A DNA stretch of 64,000 bases from Gillisella vitis (GTDB lineage Bacteria > Pseudomonadota > Alphaproteobacteria > Rhizobiales > Rhizobiaceae). Below, piece by piece: positions 9,622 to 18,493 of this stretch. Position 1 is the stretch's first letter. The number at the start of each line of letters is the position of its first letter. The translations under genes were made by a program, and so were the position numbers. The DNA lies in assembly GCA_009744235.1 (NCBI GenBank), contig WPHV01000005.1:283054-347053 (forward strand), given 5' to 3'. The notes under the pieces were generated by a model. It was not told where the DNA came from and ran no database searches. It was given only the letters and a program-made list of their open reading frames with translations.

Positions 9622-10572
9622 TCAGGAAGTCCGCGCCTGACCGTGCAACCACTTTACAAAAAGCGCTGCCGGTGGATGGAGGGTTCCGTTGCTTGGATAG
9701 ACCACATGGTAGTTCATTTCTGCGGAGAGACTTTCGGTGACGGCTTTGACCAATTGGCCAGAGGAGATTTCATCGACCGCAAGTATGGACCGCACCAGAG
9801 CAAAGCCTTCTCCCCGCCGACACGCATCTAACATCTCGTCGAAAGTGGGGAAGACCACCATTTTCGCAAGATATTCGGAAATCCAATCTGCGCCTTCGAT
9901 GCCGAAGAGTTCCAGCATCCAGCGTCGCCAATCCAGCCTGGTATGATAGGCGTCGGCATGGGTTAAAAACGGAGCGGCGGCAAAAGCGTTTCGCGGGGGA
10001 AGTTGTTCGGAAAGCGTCGGCGAACACACTGCAAACTCCTCGTCGGCGGAGAGCGCAAACCCGCCTTGACCTTGCACAGGTTGAGCCAAGCGAATCTGGA
10101 CGTCTGCACCTCCATCGGAAAAAACATCGCGTCGATAGTCTTGGCTAAGCCGAAGCGAAATTTCCGGATGCAATGCCAGGAAGGCGTCAAGCCGGCGGGC
10201 AAGCCAATAGCGATAAAGCTCGGGCGCAACGACCACATGCAAATCATTATGCCGGGATTGTGGGCGGGCGGCTTCCAATGCGTCTGAGACCCCGCGAAGC
10301 TGGCCTTGCAGTTGGAAGGCAAGCGCTCGCGCGTTCGCCGTTGGCTTCATCGCCTTACCTGAGCGCTCGAACAGTCGCTGTTCTACAAAGCCCTCCAACT
10401 GAGAAATATGGTGGCTAACGGCGCTTTGCGTCAAATGAAGCCGCGCTGCCGTCTTCGTTACACTTCCAGACTGTACGACCTCGACGAATGACAACAGGAT
10501 CGACCACGACGGTATCCCACGACGCATCCATCGAAATTCATCATGATAAGCATGGTCAGACTTTGTTTCCAT
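9622..10572 (-). CDS. LysR-type transcriptional regulator
   Basis: DNA-binding regulator of 316 residues. The winged helix-turn-helix is at about residues 22-80 ('SWSILLSFVEVVQSGSVTKT', then 'AARLHLTQSAVSHHISQLEG'). A linker helix and the two-lobed periplasmic-binding-like effector domain follow. The frame stays open far upstream, but the ATG at 10572 is chosen because it puts the HTH at the usual distance from the N-terminus and has a GGGAGT-type ribosome-binding site. The effector domain starts 'DLHVVVAPELYRYWLARRLD', of the GcvA-like kind that often controls amino-acid metabolism or virulence genes. No recognisable target gene is divergent from it; only the small ORF at 10627 is in that position. 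The effector is unknown. Confidence 0.85.
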   Translation of the reverse strand: METKSDHAYHDEFRWMRRGIPSWSILLSFVEVVQSGSVTKTAARLHLTQSAVSHHISQLEGFVEQRLFERSGKAMKPTANARALAFQLQGQLRGVSDALEAARPQSRHNDLHVVVAPELYRYWLARRLDAFLALHPEISLRLSQDYRRDVFSDGGADVQIRLAQPVQGQGGFALSADEEFAVCSPTLSEQLPPRNAFAAAPFLTHADAYHTRLDWRRWMLELFGIEGADWISEYLAKMVVFPTFDEMLDACRRGEGFALVRSILAVDEISSGQLVKAVTESLSAEMNYHVVYPSNGTLHPPAALFVKWLHGQARTS

Positions 10573-10626
10573 TTCCCGTAAACTCCCGTGATCATTGACG
10601 GAACCTAACAGGTTTTGGAGAAAATC

Positions 10627-10761
10627 ATGAGGATTATCTATCGATTGATACGGCGCTGGAGAAGTCGCCGGTGCGCGGAACCTCCAATAACCCTCTATAG
10701 TGATGTCGGCCTTGAGCTTCCCTTTGAGAAGGCCCATTGGCAAAGCTTCAACCGTTGGTGA
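10627..10761 (+). CDS. Possible 44-residue basic protein divergent from the LysR gene
   Basis: Small ORF starting ATG at 10627 with a good ribosome-binding site (GGAGAAAA, 4-7 bases spacing). The N-terminal third is strongly basic ('IIYRLIRRWRSRRCAEP'), reminiscent of the start of small DUF1127-like proteins, but the rest does not match that family. It occupies the place where a LysR target gene is normally found. There is no other support; it may be a remnant. Confidence 0.28.
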   Translation: MRIIYRLIRRWRSRRCAEPPITLYSDVGLELPFEKAHWQSFNRW

Positions 10762-10890
10762 CGAAATTGTAACGTCTGACACGCTGGCCAAAACGCTTCC
10801 GCCATTGGCGCAAAGCAATCGCATTCACAGCCGGTTCAGCCCGTCTGCACCGCCGGGCAAGGATATCCTCGCGCTTAGTAAACGTAAGCG

Positions 10891-11030
10891 CCCGCTCGCC
10901 CCATCACCCCGCCTCCGCTATGCTCGCCGGACCTCTCCCCGCTGGGGCGAGGAAACAACAGGCGCTGCGGCTCTTTCCCTCTTCTCCCCAGCGGGGAGAA
11001 GGTGGCGGCAGCCGGATGAGGGGGGCGGAG
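10891..11030. repeat. RIME-like palindromic intergenic element
   Basis: An imperfect inverted repeat of about 140 bases. Two stem-loops are visible: CCTCTCCCC-GCT-GGGGCGAGG at 10932-10952 (one mismatch) and CTTCTCCCC-AGC-GGGGAGAAG at 10981-11001. The outer parts ('CCCCATCACCCCGCC' on the left, 'GGCAGCCGGATGAGGGG' on the right) are related in opposite orientation. This resembles the rhizobial intergenic mosaic elements (RIME) known from Rhizobium and Sinorhizobium; the identity is from memory. Confidence 0.7.
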
Positions 11031-11105
11031 CCAAAACGGCGAACGTAATCAATAACGGCTCTTGCTCTCAGATATGTCGCTTATCATTTCACATCAAACG
11101 CTTAT

Positions 11106-11133
11106 AAAAAACGCCCGGCCTCTCAACCGGGCG
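11106..11133 (-). terminator. Rho-independent terminator of the chemoreceptor gene
   Basis: On the minus strand CGCCCGG (11127-11133) pairs with CCGGGCG (11112-11118) and is followed by TTTTTT (11106-11111). It lies 24 bases after the stop of the chemoreceptor gene. Confidence 0.85.
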
Positions 11134-11156
11134 CCCGTAACCTCACACCATATCCC

Positions 11157-13685
11157 TCAAGCCGCCCGATCCCAATGCCCCGGCTGCGATCCATTCTCCA
11201 GCTTGAACTGCTGCAACAGCCCCACCAATTGATCCGCCTCGTCGGCCAACATGCGGCTGGCGGCGGAGGTTTCTTCGACCATGGCGGCGTTTTGCTGGGT
11301 CAGGCTGTCCATCTGGCCGACGGCGCTGTTGACTTCGCCAAGGGCTGCCGATTGGTCGCGGCTGGCGGCGGCTATGCCTTCGACATGGGTGCTGATCGTG
11401 GCGATCTGCTGGCTGATGACGGTCAGGGCAGCACCGGTTTCCTGCACCAGCCTTGCTCCGGCATTGACCTCTTCGGTGGAGGTGTTGATCAGCGTTTTGA
11501 TGTCTTTTGCGGCGCGGCCAGAGCGTTGGGCGAGTTCACGCACTTCCTGGGCGACGACGGCAAAGCCCTTGCCCGCCTCACCCGCACGGGCCGCCTCGAC
11601 ACCGGCATTCAACGCCAGAAGATTGGTCTGAAAGGCGATTTCTTCGATGACGCTGATGATCTGCTCGATCTTCTTTGAGGCATCCTCGATCCGGCCCATG
11701 GCAGAGACGGCATTGCCGACCACGACAGCCGATTTCTCGGCATTCCCACGGGTTTCACCAACGATCTCATTGACCTCACGCGCCTTGTTGGCAGCCTGGC
11801 GGACATTGGAGGTGACTTCGTTGACGGCGGCGGCGGTTTCTTCCAGCGAGGCAGCCTGGGTTTCCGTGCGGCGCGACAGGTCGTCGGAGGAATGGGCCAT
11901 CTGCTGCACATTGCCTTGAATGGCGGTGACATTGCCCTGGATCAGGCCAATGGTTTCCTTCAGCCGGGTCAGCGAGCGGTTGAAATCGCTGCGCAACTGT
12001 TCCATGCGTCCGGCAAAGGGATGGTCCAGCGTGGCGGAGACGTCACCATTGGCGAGGCGCTCCAGCCCGGCGGCCAGTTCCGTTACCGCAAATTGCACGT
12101 CCTGGTCTGCCTGCTGCTTTTCCGCATCGTTGCGGGCGCGCTCAGCCTCGCTTTCAGCCCGAACCCGCGCCCCCTCCGCCTCGACGCGGATCTTCGCCTC
12201 GGCATTGTCCTTGAATACGCCAAGCGCGCGGGCCATATCGCCGATTTCATCGGGACGCGCGCCACCAGCAATCTCGATCTCGAGATCACCGGATGCCAGG
12301 CGCCGCATAGCGGCGGTGATTTGGTTGATCGGCCCCTTGAAAGTGGCGATCAGACCAATGCCAGCGACAATGGCGATGACGACGCCCGCCAGCAGAGCCA
12401 GCGCTGACATGGTATCGGCAGAGGCGCTCTGCGCATCGGCCACTTGGCGCTGCGAGGCGGCAAAATCGCTGAGCTGCGACCAGATGGCGTCGATATCGCG
12501 TGCGGCGGCCAGGAAGGCGGCTGTTTTCTGGCCATCCATGGCCACCAGCTGAGTGGCCTTATCGCCCATAGCATCCGTCAACGGGCCAATCTGCGCCAGC
12601 TTCGTCTTAATGTCGGCGCTAACATTGGGGTCCTTGGCCATGGCTGTGGCACGGCGCTTCAGGGTGCCAAGCGAGGCCTGCAATTTTTGCAGACCATCCG
12701 CCGATGCCGCCGCCAGGAACCGCGAACTACGCAGCTCAACCCCATTGCTGATATCCACCAGCTGACGTGTTGCGGTAAGCAAAGCTGTCGCTTCGGCAAT
12801 CGGCTGGTCAAGAGTGCCAAACACCGCCGTCGCCTGCCGGGATTTCAGGGTGGACGCGCCCTGCAAGCGGATGGACACCGGACGCATCAAGTTGATCGCC
12901 TGTTCGGCTGCGCCAACTGTCGTGTCATTGGTCACGCCGATTTCGACCTGAGAGGACAAAAGCTGAACGGTGTCGGTCAGCGATGTGCCAAGCACGGCCT
13001 GTTCCGCTGGCAAGGCGGCAGCGATATCGGCCACGGCCTTTTTCAGCTCCGGCATCCGCGTCTTGACCAGCTCCATCTTCGCCTCCGCGGCGGTGGCGCT
13101 GTTGAAATCAGTGACAAGATCGGCAATCAGATTGGCGCCGCGCGTCAGCCGGTCGGAATCACGCAACATGGTCTTGGCCTGATTTTCATCCTTGGCCAGC
13201 GCCTCGCGGACACTGGTGGAATAGGAAAGCAGGTCGCTTTGCTGGCTGGACAGTTGCTGGGTATCGGCCTCCAGGGCCGCACGCAGATCCGCCGCGCCAT
13301 GATCCAAATCCCACAGGCGCTTGACCTGGCCGGCAATCGATTCCGTTCCGGCAATCGCCGCATCGACCTGGGCAGCGCCGCTCAGACCGTCAAGCGAGGT
13401 GCGCATGGCCTTCAAACTGGTCAACTGCTTATTCAGCTCCTGATCCAGCGCCGTTTTCGATGCATCCGTCGTCTTTTGCAGGAAAGCCGTCATCGCCGCA
13501 TAGACATTCTTGAAACCACTCAGCGTGTTGACCACACTATTGGTGACGTCCATCTGCCCTTGCAGGATACGCGATGCGTAGTAGCCGGTCAGACCAACGG
13601 CCGAAATACTGAGAACAAACGGAACGATGAAGACCAGAACCTTGGTCTGAATCTTGCACCGAGAAAGTAGACGATCAAATAGCAT
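11157..13685 (-). CDS. Methyl-accepting chemotaxis protein with long periplasmic helical sensor (842 residues)
   Basis: Transmembrane chemoreceptor. Helix 1 (~residues 14-36, '[21 protein letters not shown]') and helix 2 (~420-440, '[19 protein letters not shown]') enclose a ~380-residue periplasmic region that looks all-helical and repetitive (helical-bundle type). HAMP segments follow, the first at '[21 protein letters not shown]'. The cytoplasmic signalling domain carries the hallmark hairpin tip '[33 protein letters not shown]'-type sequence. The ATG at 13685 is preferred over TTG at 13691 because GGGGG stands just upstream. The C-terminus ends in 'HWDRAA', without a clear NWETF-type CheR tether. 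It is monocistronic with its own terminator, and the ligand is unknown. It presumably feeds the flagellar motor encoded at 41-64 kb. Confidence 0.93.
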   Translation of the reverse strand: MLFDRLLSRCKIQTKVLVFIVPFVLSISAVGLTGYYASRILQGQMDVTNSVVNTLSGFKNVYAAMTAFLQKTTDASKTALDQELNKQLTSLKAMRTSLDGLSGAAQVDAAIAGTESIAGQVKRLWDLDHGAADLRAALEADTQQLSSQQSDLLSYSTSVREALAKDENQAKTMLRDSDRLTRGANLIADLVTDFNSATAAEAKMELVKTRMPELKKAVADIAAALPAEQAVLGTSLTDTVQLLSSQVEIGVTNDTTVGAAEQAINLMRPVSIRLQGASTLKSRQATAVFGTLDQPIAEATALLTATRQLVDISNGVELRSSRFLAAASADGLQKLQASLGTLKRRATAMAKDPNVSADIKTKLAQIGPLTDAMGDKATQLVAMDGQKTAAFLAAARDIDAIWSQLSDFAASQRQVADAQSASADTMSALALLAGVVIAIVAGIGLIATFKGPINQITAAMRRLASGDLEIEIAGGARPDEIGDMARALGVFKDNAEAKIRVEAEGARVRAESEAERARNDAEKQQADQDVQFAVTELAAGLERLANGDVSATLDHPFAGRMEQLRSDFNRSLTRLKETIGLIQGNVTAIQGNVQQMAHSSDDLSRRTETQAASLEETAAAVNEVTSNVRQAANKAREVNEIVGETRGNAEKSAVVVGNAVSAMGRIEDASKKIEQIISVIEEIAFQTNLLALNAGVEAARAGEAGKGFAVVAQEVRELAQRSGRAAKDIKTLINTSTEEVNAGARLVQETGAALTVISQQIATISTHVEGIAAASRDQSAALGEVNSAVGQMDSLTQQNAAMVEETSAASRMLADEADQLVGLLQQFKLENGSQPGHWDRAA

Positions 13686-13942
13686 AGCCAAACCCCCGAA
13701 AACAAAGGGCGAAATTAATTAATTCGAATAAACGAATATAATTGCCGCCTTTCTTTTCTTGCATGGGGGTCTGAAGAAATTCTGAATATTCTATTTCGAC
13801 TTATAGTTATGCACGATCACTTCGTTCTAAAAAGCAACGGACTTTGTATAAGATTCTATTTTCGACACAAGAAAATAAACCTTAAGTTGCTTTTATTGAT
13901 TTAAAATCCCTATGCGTTTATTCGAGACAGGTGGTTTCAGCT

Positions 13943-14803
13943 CTATCGCCGCCCGGCGAAGGCATCCGACCAATCTCTCATCAGGGTAACCAAACGCCCG
14001 GCGCAATCGCGGATTTCGCTTCTGTGGCGGTCGTCATTATTGGTGACCAACCATTGCCGATGGCGCAATTCGGTAATCTCCTCGTCAACTCGCTGAAGCT
14101 GCGGATGGCTATCACCGATAAAACACGGCAGGACCGCAAGGCCCATGCCCGAGACTGCCATATCTTTCAAGGAGCGCGGGCGGTTGACGGTGATCAGGAT
14201 CTGCTCGGCCCTATGTTGATGCGGCCATTTCAAATAGGCCGAGATTGCCGCCTCCTGCGTTACCGCGATCCAGGGTTGGGCTTGCAGTTCGTCGGCAAGG
14301 CGGTGGCGATAGGCCGCGTAGGCAACCTCGCCGAATGGGACTCTGGCAAGATTGCTCTCCTGTGGCTCGAAAGCCCGGATACCAATATCGGTTTCGCGAT
14401 GCGCAAGGGCTGCGCGCTCTTCGGTAATATGCAAATCGAGGCGAAAGCGATCAGTGCTCCGGCACAGCTTCGGCAGGTTTTGAGCGATCAGCCAGGCAAT
14501 CCATGTTCCCGCCGTCACCCGCACCAGTGCTGGCTGCGACGCCTCTTGGCGCCAGAGATCAATGCCGCGCTCCGCCGCCTCAAAGGACTTCAGATGATCG
14601 AGCAGGGCGCGACCATCCACCGTTAACGTATACCCCGTCTGGGCGCGGTGAAACAGGATACGACCCAGCTTTTGCTCCAACTCCACCATCCGGCGGCCAA
14701 GGGTGGCGGCACTGAGGCCGGTGGATTGCACAGCCCCCGTCAGCCCGCCATTGCGCGCCACATCGATGAACAGTTGATAGGTATCCCAGGGCAGGTTTTT
14801 CAT
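13943..14803 (-). CDS. LysR-type transcriptional regulator
   Basis: Regulator of 286 residues with the HTH at residues ~4-62 ('WDTYQLFIDVARNGGLTGAV', then 'QSTGLSAATLGRRMVELEQK') and an effector-binding domain that begins 'VRVTAGTWIAWLIAQNLPKL'. The ATG at 14803 gives the standard short N-terminus; the frame extends a further 15 codons upstream with no better start. It is divergent from the small gene at 14888, with about 84 bases between the starts, so that gene is its most likely target. This subgroup (short effector domain, 'AATLGRRM' recognition helix) is common in rhizobia, but the effector is not known to me. Confidence 0.85.
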   Translation of the reverse strand: MKNLPWDTYQLFIDVARNGGLTGAVQSTGLSAATLGRRMVELEQKLGRILFHRAQTGYTLTVDGRALLDHLKSFEAAERGIDLWRQEASQPALVRVTAGTWIAWLIAQNLPKLCRSTDRFRLDLHITEERAALAHRETDIGIRAFEPQESNLARVPFGEVAYAAYRHRLADELQAQPWIAVTQEAAISAYLKWPHQHRAEQILITVNRPRSLKDMAVSGMGLAVLPCFIGDSHPQLQRVDEEITELRHRQWLVTNNDDRHRSEIRDCAGRLVTLMRDWSDAFAGRR

Positions 14804-14887
14804 GGGTGAACGATATAGCGCAAACTTGGCGATATATCCATCATCCATGAAACGCTAGCCTTCTCCACAACACTGGAGAAGACGATC

Positions 14888-15169
14888 ATGGACTTTATCG
14901 GATTGCTTGCTTTTCAGGAGACCATACGACGGGAGGCGATGAACCATCATGCAGTAACGCCAGCCCAGCAAGAGGATGCGTTTTACAGCTTTTACAGTGA
15001 GCCATCCTGGCCGCGCCTAAGCCGGATCGTTACCCGAGTTTTCGACATGCGAAAGCGCCGCAGGTGTGCGCCGGAAGATGTGCACGCGCAGGCGGAAGCG
15101 ACAGTCGCCGCTTTGCCGCAGGCGCAGAGGTCTGATCAGCCGATAACGCCAATCAGCATCAGGCCATAG
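14888..15169 (+). CDS. Small hypothetical protein (93 residues), divergent from LysR regulator
   Basis: Starts at ATG 14888 with an excellent ribosome-binding site (CTGGAGAAG, 6 bases spacing). No membrane segment or signal peptide. The N-terminal half is rich in aromatic residues and histidine ('NHHAVTPAQQEDAFYSFYSE'). The middle has a basic cluster 'VFDMRKRRRCAPED', and the end is alanine- and glutamine-rich. The 3' end overlaps that of the minus-strand ORF at 15136-15282 by 34 bases. The codon pattern and start signal support a real gene, but I recognise no family. The divergent LysR regulator suggests regulated expression. Confidence 0.5.
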   Translation: MDFIGLLAFQETIRREAMNHHAVTPAQQEDAFYSFYSEPSWPRLSRIVTRVFDMRKRRRCAPEDVHAQAEATVAALPQAQRSDQPITPISIRP

Positions 15170-15282
15170 ACCATGAAGCAGGCCATCAGGCCGAGGCCAG
15201 CGCTGCGCAGGATAAGTTTGTTCTGATCGTCACGCGCCTTGGCGATAGCAATGGCGCGGGCCTTCCGGATGGGTCTGTTCAT
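15136..15282 (-). CDS. 48-residue membrane miniprotein
   Basis: Short ORF read on the minus strand from ATG at 15282 to TGA at 15136. A basic N-terminal half ('MNRPIRKARAIAIAKARDDQ') is followed by one hydrophobic helix ('AGLGLMACFMVYGLMLIGVIG') that ends the protein. This gives a single-span protein, probably with its charged N-terminus in the cytoplasm. GGAAAG precedes the start at a normal distance. Its 3' end overlaps convergently with the gene at 14888-15169. Bacterial miniproteins of this shape often associate with larger membrane complexes; no partner can be named here. Confidence 0.5.
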   Translation of the reverse strand: MNRPIRKARAIAIAKARDDQNKLILRSAGLGLMACFMVYGLMLIGVIG

Positions 15283-15489
15283 TGGCAGCACTTTCCAAAA
15301 GTTAAGCGGGGAATCACCCCGACCTTGATCGTAACCCTAACCCGTCCCGAAAAACAGCAAAACAACGAGGCGGAAGATCACGATGACTGAGGTATATTAA
15401 CAACTATTGAAAGATGGTGGCGGGAATGCGGCGTGACGCAAGACTTGACCATGCAGGACACAATTGCGGTAAACAAATCGTATCGTCGC

Positions 15490-15568
15490 GCTAGTGGTCC
15501 GATTCCGACATTTGCATCCGTTTGCAGCACCCTCGAGAGCAAATGTCGGAATCTTCAGGACCACTAGC
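15490..15568. repeat. Stem-loop element A (CTAGTGG-bounded)
   Basis: A 79-base near-perfect inverted repeat. The left arm, GCTAGTGGTCC then GATTCCGACATTTG (15490-15514), pairs with the right arm, CAAATGTCGGAATC then GGACCACTAGC (15540-15568). The only interruption is a four-base bulge TTCA in the right arm. The loop contains TTGCAGCACCCTCGAG. It is homologous to element B in inverted orientation (see findings). Confidence 0.85.
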
Positions 15569-15580
15569 AAGTCTCTGTTT

Positions 15581-15659
15581 CTAGTGGAATTTAAGAATTT
15601 GACATTTGATCCTCGACGGTGCCGCAAGGGGGTATCAAATGTCAAATTCATTCCACTAG
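15581..15659. repeat. Stem-loop element B (CTAGTGG-bounded, inverted relative to A)
   Basis: Also 79 bases, 12 bases from element A. It has the same ends (CTAGTGG...CCACTAG). The left arm, CTAGTGGAAT then GAATTTGACATTTGAT with a four-base TTAA bulge, pairs with the right arm, ATCAAATGTCAAATTC then ATTCCACTAG. Read on the opposite strand its loop is TTGCGGCACCGTCGAG, clearly the same sequence as in A. It ends 12 bases downstream of the flavoprotein stop codon and could act as that gene's terminator. Confidence 0.85.
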
Positions 15660-15670
15660 GATGACAAATA

Positions 15671-16858
15671 TTACGCCGCAAGGCCCGCTGCATGGCCCGA
15701 CGCCCAGGCCCATTGAAAATTATAGCCACCCAGCCATCCCGTCACATCGACGGCCTCGCCAATAAAATAAAGACCCGGCACCGCCTTGGCCTGCATGGTC
15801 TTGGAGTCCAGCGCCTGGGTATCGATGCCGCCCAGGGTCACCTCGGCGGTGCGGTAGCCTTCCGATCCCGCCGGTTTGATCTGCCAGTTGCGCAAGGCAT
15901 CAGCAATGCTTGCCAAAACCTTGTCGGACAGGTCGGCAAGCGGCTTTTCCAGTCCATGGCGCTCGGTCCAATATTGCGCCAACCGCTTCGGCAGATATTG
16001 GCCCAAAACCGTCTGCACCGCCTGACGGCCATTGTCGCGTCGGGCGGTTTTCAGCAGATCCAGAAAATCCAGCTCCGGTTGCAGCGACAGGGTGATTGCC
16101 TCGCCCTCGCGCCAATAGGAGGAGATTTGCAGGATGGCCGGGCCGCTTAGACCGCGATGGGTAAACAGCAGTGCCTCGCGAAATTCGGTCTTGCCATGAC
16201 GCACCCGTGTATCGACAGCCATGCCGGACAGCGGCGCCAGTTCCTCCAGCAGTCCCGGCTCCAGCGTCAGCGGCACCAATGCCGGGCGGGTCTCGACTAG
16301 GTCAATGCCAAACTGTTCGGCCAGCCGATAGGCAAAGCCGGTTGCGCCCATTTTCGGGATGGATTTGCCACCGGTGGCGATGATCAGCGATTGGCAGGCG
16401 ATGGTGCCGTCAGAGGTCTCGACGCGAAAACCGTCCAGCGTCTTTTCCACGGCGCGGATGTCGGTCTGCAAATGCAGCCTGGCACCGGCGGCGCGCATCT
16501 CTTCCAGCAGCATGCGGATAATATCCTTGGCGCTGTCATCGCAGAACAATTGCCCAAGGGTTTTTTCATGCCAGCCGATCCGGTGGCGCTCAACCATGGC
16601 GATGAAATCGGTGGGCGTGAACCGGGCCAGCGCCGATTTGGCAAAATGCGGATTGGCGCTGATGTAGTTCTTTGGTCCGGCATTGACATTGGTGAAATTG
16701 CAGCGCCCGCCGCCGGAAATGCGGATCTTTTCGCCCGGCGCCTTGGCGTGATCAAGCACGGCCACAGACCGGCCCCGCTGGCCAGCCCGGATCGCCGCCA
16801 TCATGCCGGCGGCCCCTGCCCCGATCACCACCACATCCACCCGTTTTTCCAATGTCAT
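15671..16858 (-). CDS. NAD(P)/FAD-dependent oxidoreductase of the HI0933/YhiN family
   Basis: Flavoprotein of 395 residues. The N-terminal dinucleotide-binding Rossmann fold 'VVVIGAGAAGMMAAIRAGQRG' is followed by the family signature 'ISGGGRCNFTNVN' near residue 48. A second FAD-contacting motif, 'IIATGGKSIPKMGATGFAY', lies near residue 165. The C-terminal 'LYFIGEAVDVTGWLGGYNFQWAWASG' type sequence closes the FAD site. These are diagnostic for the HI0933/YhiN (BaiN-like) family, whose cellular substrate is generally unknown. The gene appears monocistronic, is followed by the paired stem-loops at 15490-15659, and is divergent from the glutamine-synthetase-like gene at 16987. Confidence 0.92.
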   Translation of the reverse strand: MTLEKRVDVVVIGAGAAGMMAAIRAGQRGRSVAVLDHAKAPGEKIRISGGGRCNFTNVNAGPKNYISANPHFAKSALARFTPTDFIAMVERHRIGWHEKTLGQLFCDDSAKDIIRMLLEEMRAAGARLHLQTDIRAVEKTLDGFRVETSDGTIACQSLIIATGGKSIPKMGATGFAYRLAEQFGIDLVETRPALVPLTLEPGLLEELAPLSGMAVDTRVRHGKTEFREALLFTHRGLSGPAILQISSYWREGEAITLSLQPELDFLDLLKTARRDNGRQAVQTVLGQYLPKRLAQYWTERHGLEKPLADLSDKVLASIADALRNWQIKPAGSEGYRTAEVTLGGIDTQALDSKTMQAKAVPGLYFIGEAVDVTGWLGGYNFQWAWASGHAAGLAA

Positions 16859-16986
16859 GTCCTCGTCATCATCGCCATGTCTGTTGTGTTTTCGATCGGC
16901 AAAGCGATGTCAATTGCATATTCACCCTCGCCAATTCCAGCGAGGCGGATATGATGGCATCATTATCAACACAGATCCGGTGAGAC

Positions 16987-18423
16987 ATGCCTGCAAAAAA
17001 GACAATGCTCAGACCCAAGGGCGCGGCGTCCAAAAAAGCAGGCATTCCCCCAGATATCAGCCCGACACGCGGGGTCAAGACCTGGAAAGAAGCGGCCTCC
17101 TGGCTGCGCTCCCGCGGCATCGAGGATATCGAATGCATCACGCCGGATCTGGCCGGTGTGCCGCGCGGCAAGATGATGCCGAGCTCGAAATTCACCAGCA
17201 ATACCTCGCTGGCCCTGCCATCAGCGCTCTATCGCCACACGATTTCAGGCGAATATCCTGATGAAACCGGCAATTTCCGCTATGACAGCCGCGATAGCGA
17301 CATCAAGCTGCTGCCGGACCTTTCGACGCTGTCGGTCGTGCCTTGGGAGACCGATCCGACCGCGCAGGTGATCTGCGACATTGTCGGCACCGAAGGCGAG
17401 GATGTCAGCTATACGCCGCGCAACGTGCTGAAGAACGTCCTCAGCCTCTATGAGAAAAAGGGCTGGAAGGCGGTCGTCGCCCCGGAAATCGAATTCTATC
17501 TGGTCGCCAAGAACGAGGACCCGGATTACCCGCTGCATCCGCCGAAAGGCCGGTCTGGCCGGTCGATCATCGGCGGCCAAGGCTATTCGATTGCCGGGAT
17601 CAACGAATTCGACGAGTTGATCGATGATATCTACCATTTCTCGGCCAAGCAGGGCCTGGAAATCGACACGTTGATTCATGAGGAAGGCCCGGCCCAGCTG
17701 GAAATCAACCTGCGGCACGGCGATCCGATCGAGCTGGCCGACCAGGTCTTCCTGTTCAAGCGCACCATTCGTGAAGCCGCCCTGAAGCACGGGATCTTCG
17801 CGACTTTCATGGCAAAGCCGATGCAGGGCCAGCCGGGGTCTGCCATGCATATCCACCAATCGGTGGTGGATATCGAAACCGGCCGCAATATCTTCTCCAA
17901 GGCCGATGGTTCGCCGTCGTCAGAATTTTTCCACTTCATCGGCGGTATGCAGAAATATGTGCCGAATTCGCTAGTGATGATGGCGCCCTATGTCAATTCC
18001 TATCGCCGCCTGACGCCCGATATGGCCTGCCCGGTTAACAATGCCTGGGGCTATGACAATCGCACCACGGCCTTCCGGGTGCCGATTTCCGATGCGGCGG
18101 CGCGGCGGGTGGAAAACCGGCTGCCGAGTTCGGACTCCAACCCCTATCTGGCGCTGGCCGCCTCGCTCGGCTGCGGCTATCTCGGAATCTTGAAAGCAAT
18201 CGAGCCGACCGCACCGACGGCCGATACCGCCAATGAAGGCTCCATCGAGCTGCCGCGCGGCCTGCTGGAAGCCGTCGCCCTATTGGAAAGCGAGCCGGAT
18301 TTCGAAACCGTGTTCGGCCGCGCCTTCATCGATATCTATGCGGGCGTCAAGCGCGGCGAATTCGAGACCTTCATGCAGGTGATCAGTCCCTGGGAGCGTG
18401 AATTCCTGCTGCTGAACGTCTGA
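16987..18423 (+). CDS. puuA: Glutamine-synthetase-family gamma-glutamylputrescine synthetase
   Basis: ATP-dependent ligase of 478 residues with the glutamine-synthetase fold. The first ~25 residues are a basic extension, and the beta-grasp domain spans ~30-130. The catalytic barrel carries 'VAPEIEFYLV' (metal ligand Glu), 'EEGPAQLEINL', the His-containing 'PGSAMHIHQSV' and the Arg-containing 'NNAWGYDNRTTAFRVP'. The length and 'ASWLRSRGIEDIECITPDLAGVPRGK' type start place it with PuuA-like enzymes, not housekeeping GlnA. The next gene encodes a PuuB-like oxidase, so the pair likely converts putrescine through gamma-glutamylputrescine. With potFGH in the window this gives uptake plus catabolism. 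Another amine substrate remains possible, since this family is broad. Confidence 0.85.
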   Translation: MPAKKTMLRPKGAASKKAGIPPDISPTRGVKTWKEAASWLRSRGIEDIECITPDLAGVPRGKMMPSSKFTSNTSLALPSALYRHTISGEYPDETGNFRYDSRDSDIKLLPDLSTLSVVPWETDPTAQVICDIVGTEGEDVSYTPRNVLKNVLSLYEKKGWKAVVAPEIEFYLVAKNEDPDYPLHPPKGRSGRSIIGGQGYSIAGINEFDELIDDIYHFSAKQGLEIDTLIHEEGPAQLEINLRHGDPIELADQVFLFKRTIREAALKHGIFATFMAKPMQGQPGSAMHIHQSVVDIETGRNIFSKADGSPSSEFFHFIGGMQKYVPNSLVMMAPYVNSYRRLTPDMACPVNNAWGYDNRTTAFRVPISDAAARRVENRLPSSDSNPYLALAASLGCGYLGILKAIEPTAPTADTANEGSIELPRGLLEAVALLESEPDFETVFGRAFIDIYAGVKRGEFETFMQVISPWEREFLLLNV

Positions 18424-18493
18424 TCCATACAGCTGTCATGGCGCCCGCTTGTCCCAGGCGGGCCGCCTTGCAGCGTTCAAAAAGGAGCTTCGC

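Noticed and set aside
10700-11107. Plus-strand 135-codon ORF through the RIME-like element
   Set aside because: Most of it is translated palindromic repeat DNA, rich in Pro/Arg/Ser, which is a known source of false ORFs.
12444-13670. Long plus-strand frame opposite the chemoreceptor at 11157-13685
   Set aside because: Antisense of the chemoreceptor's periplasmic region; composition rich in Arg, Gly and His as typical for shadows; no family features.
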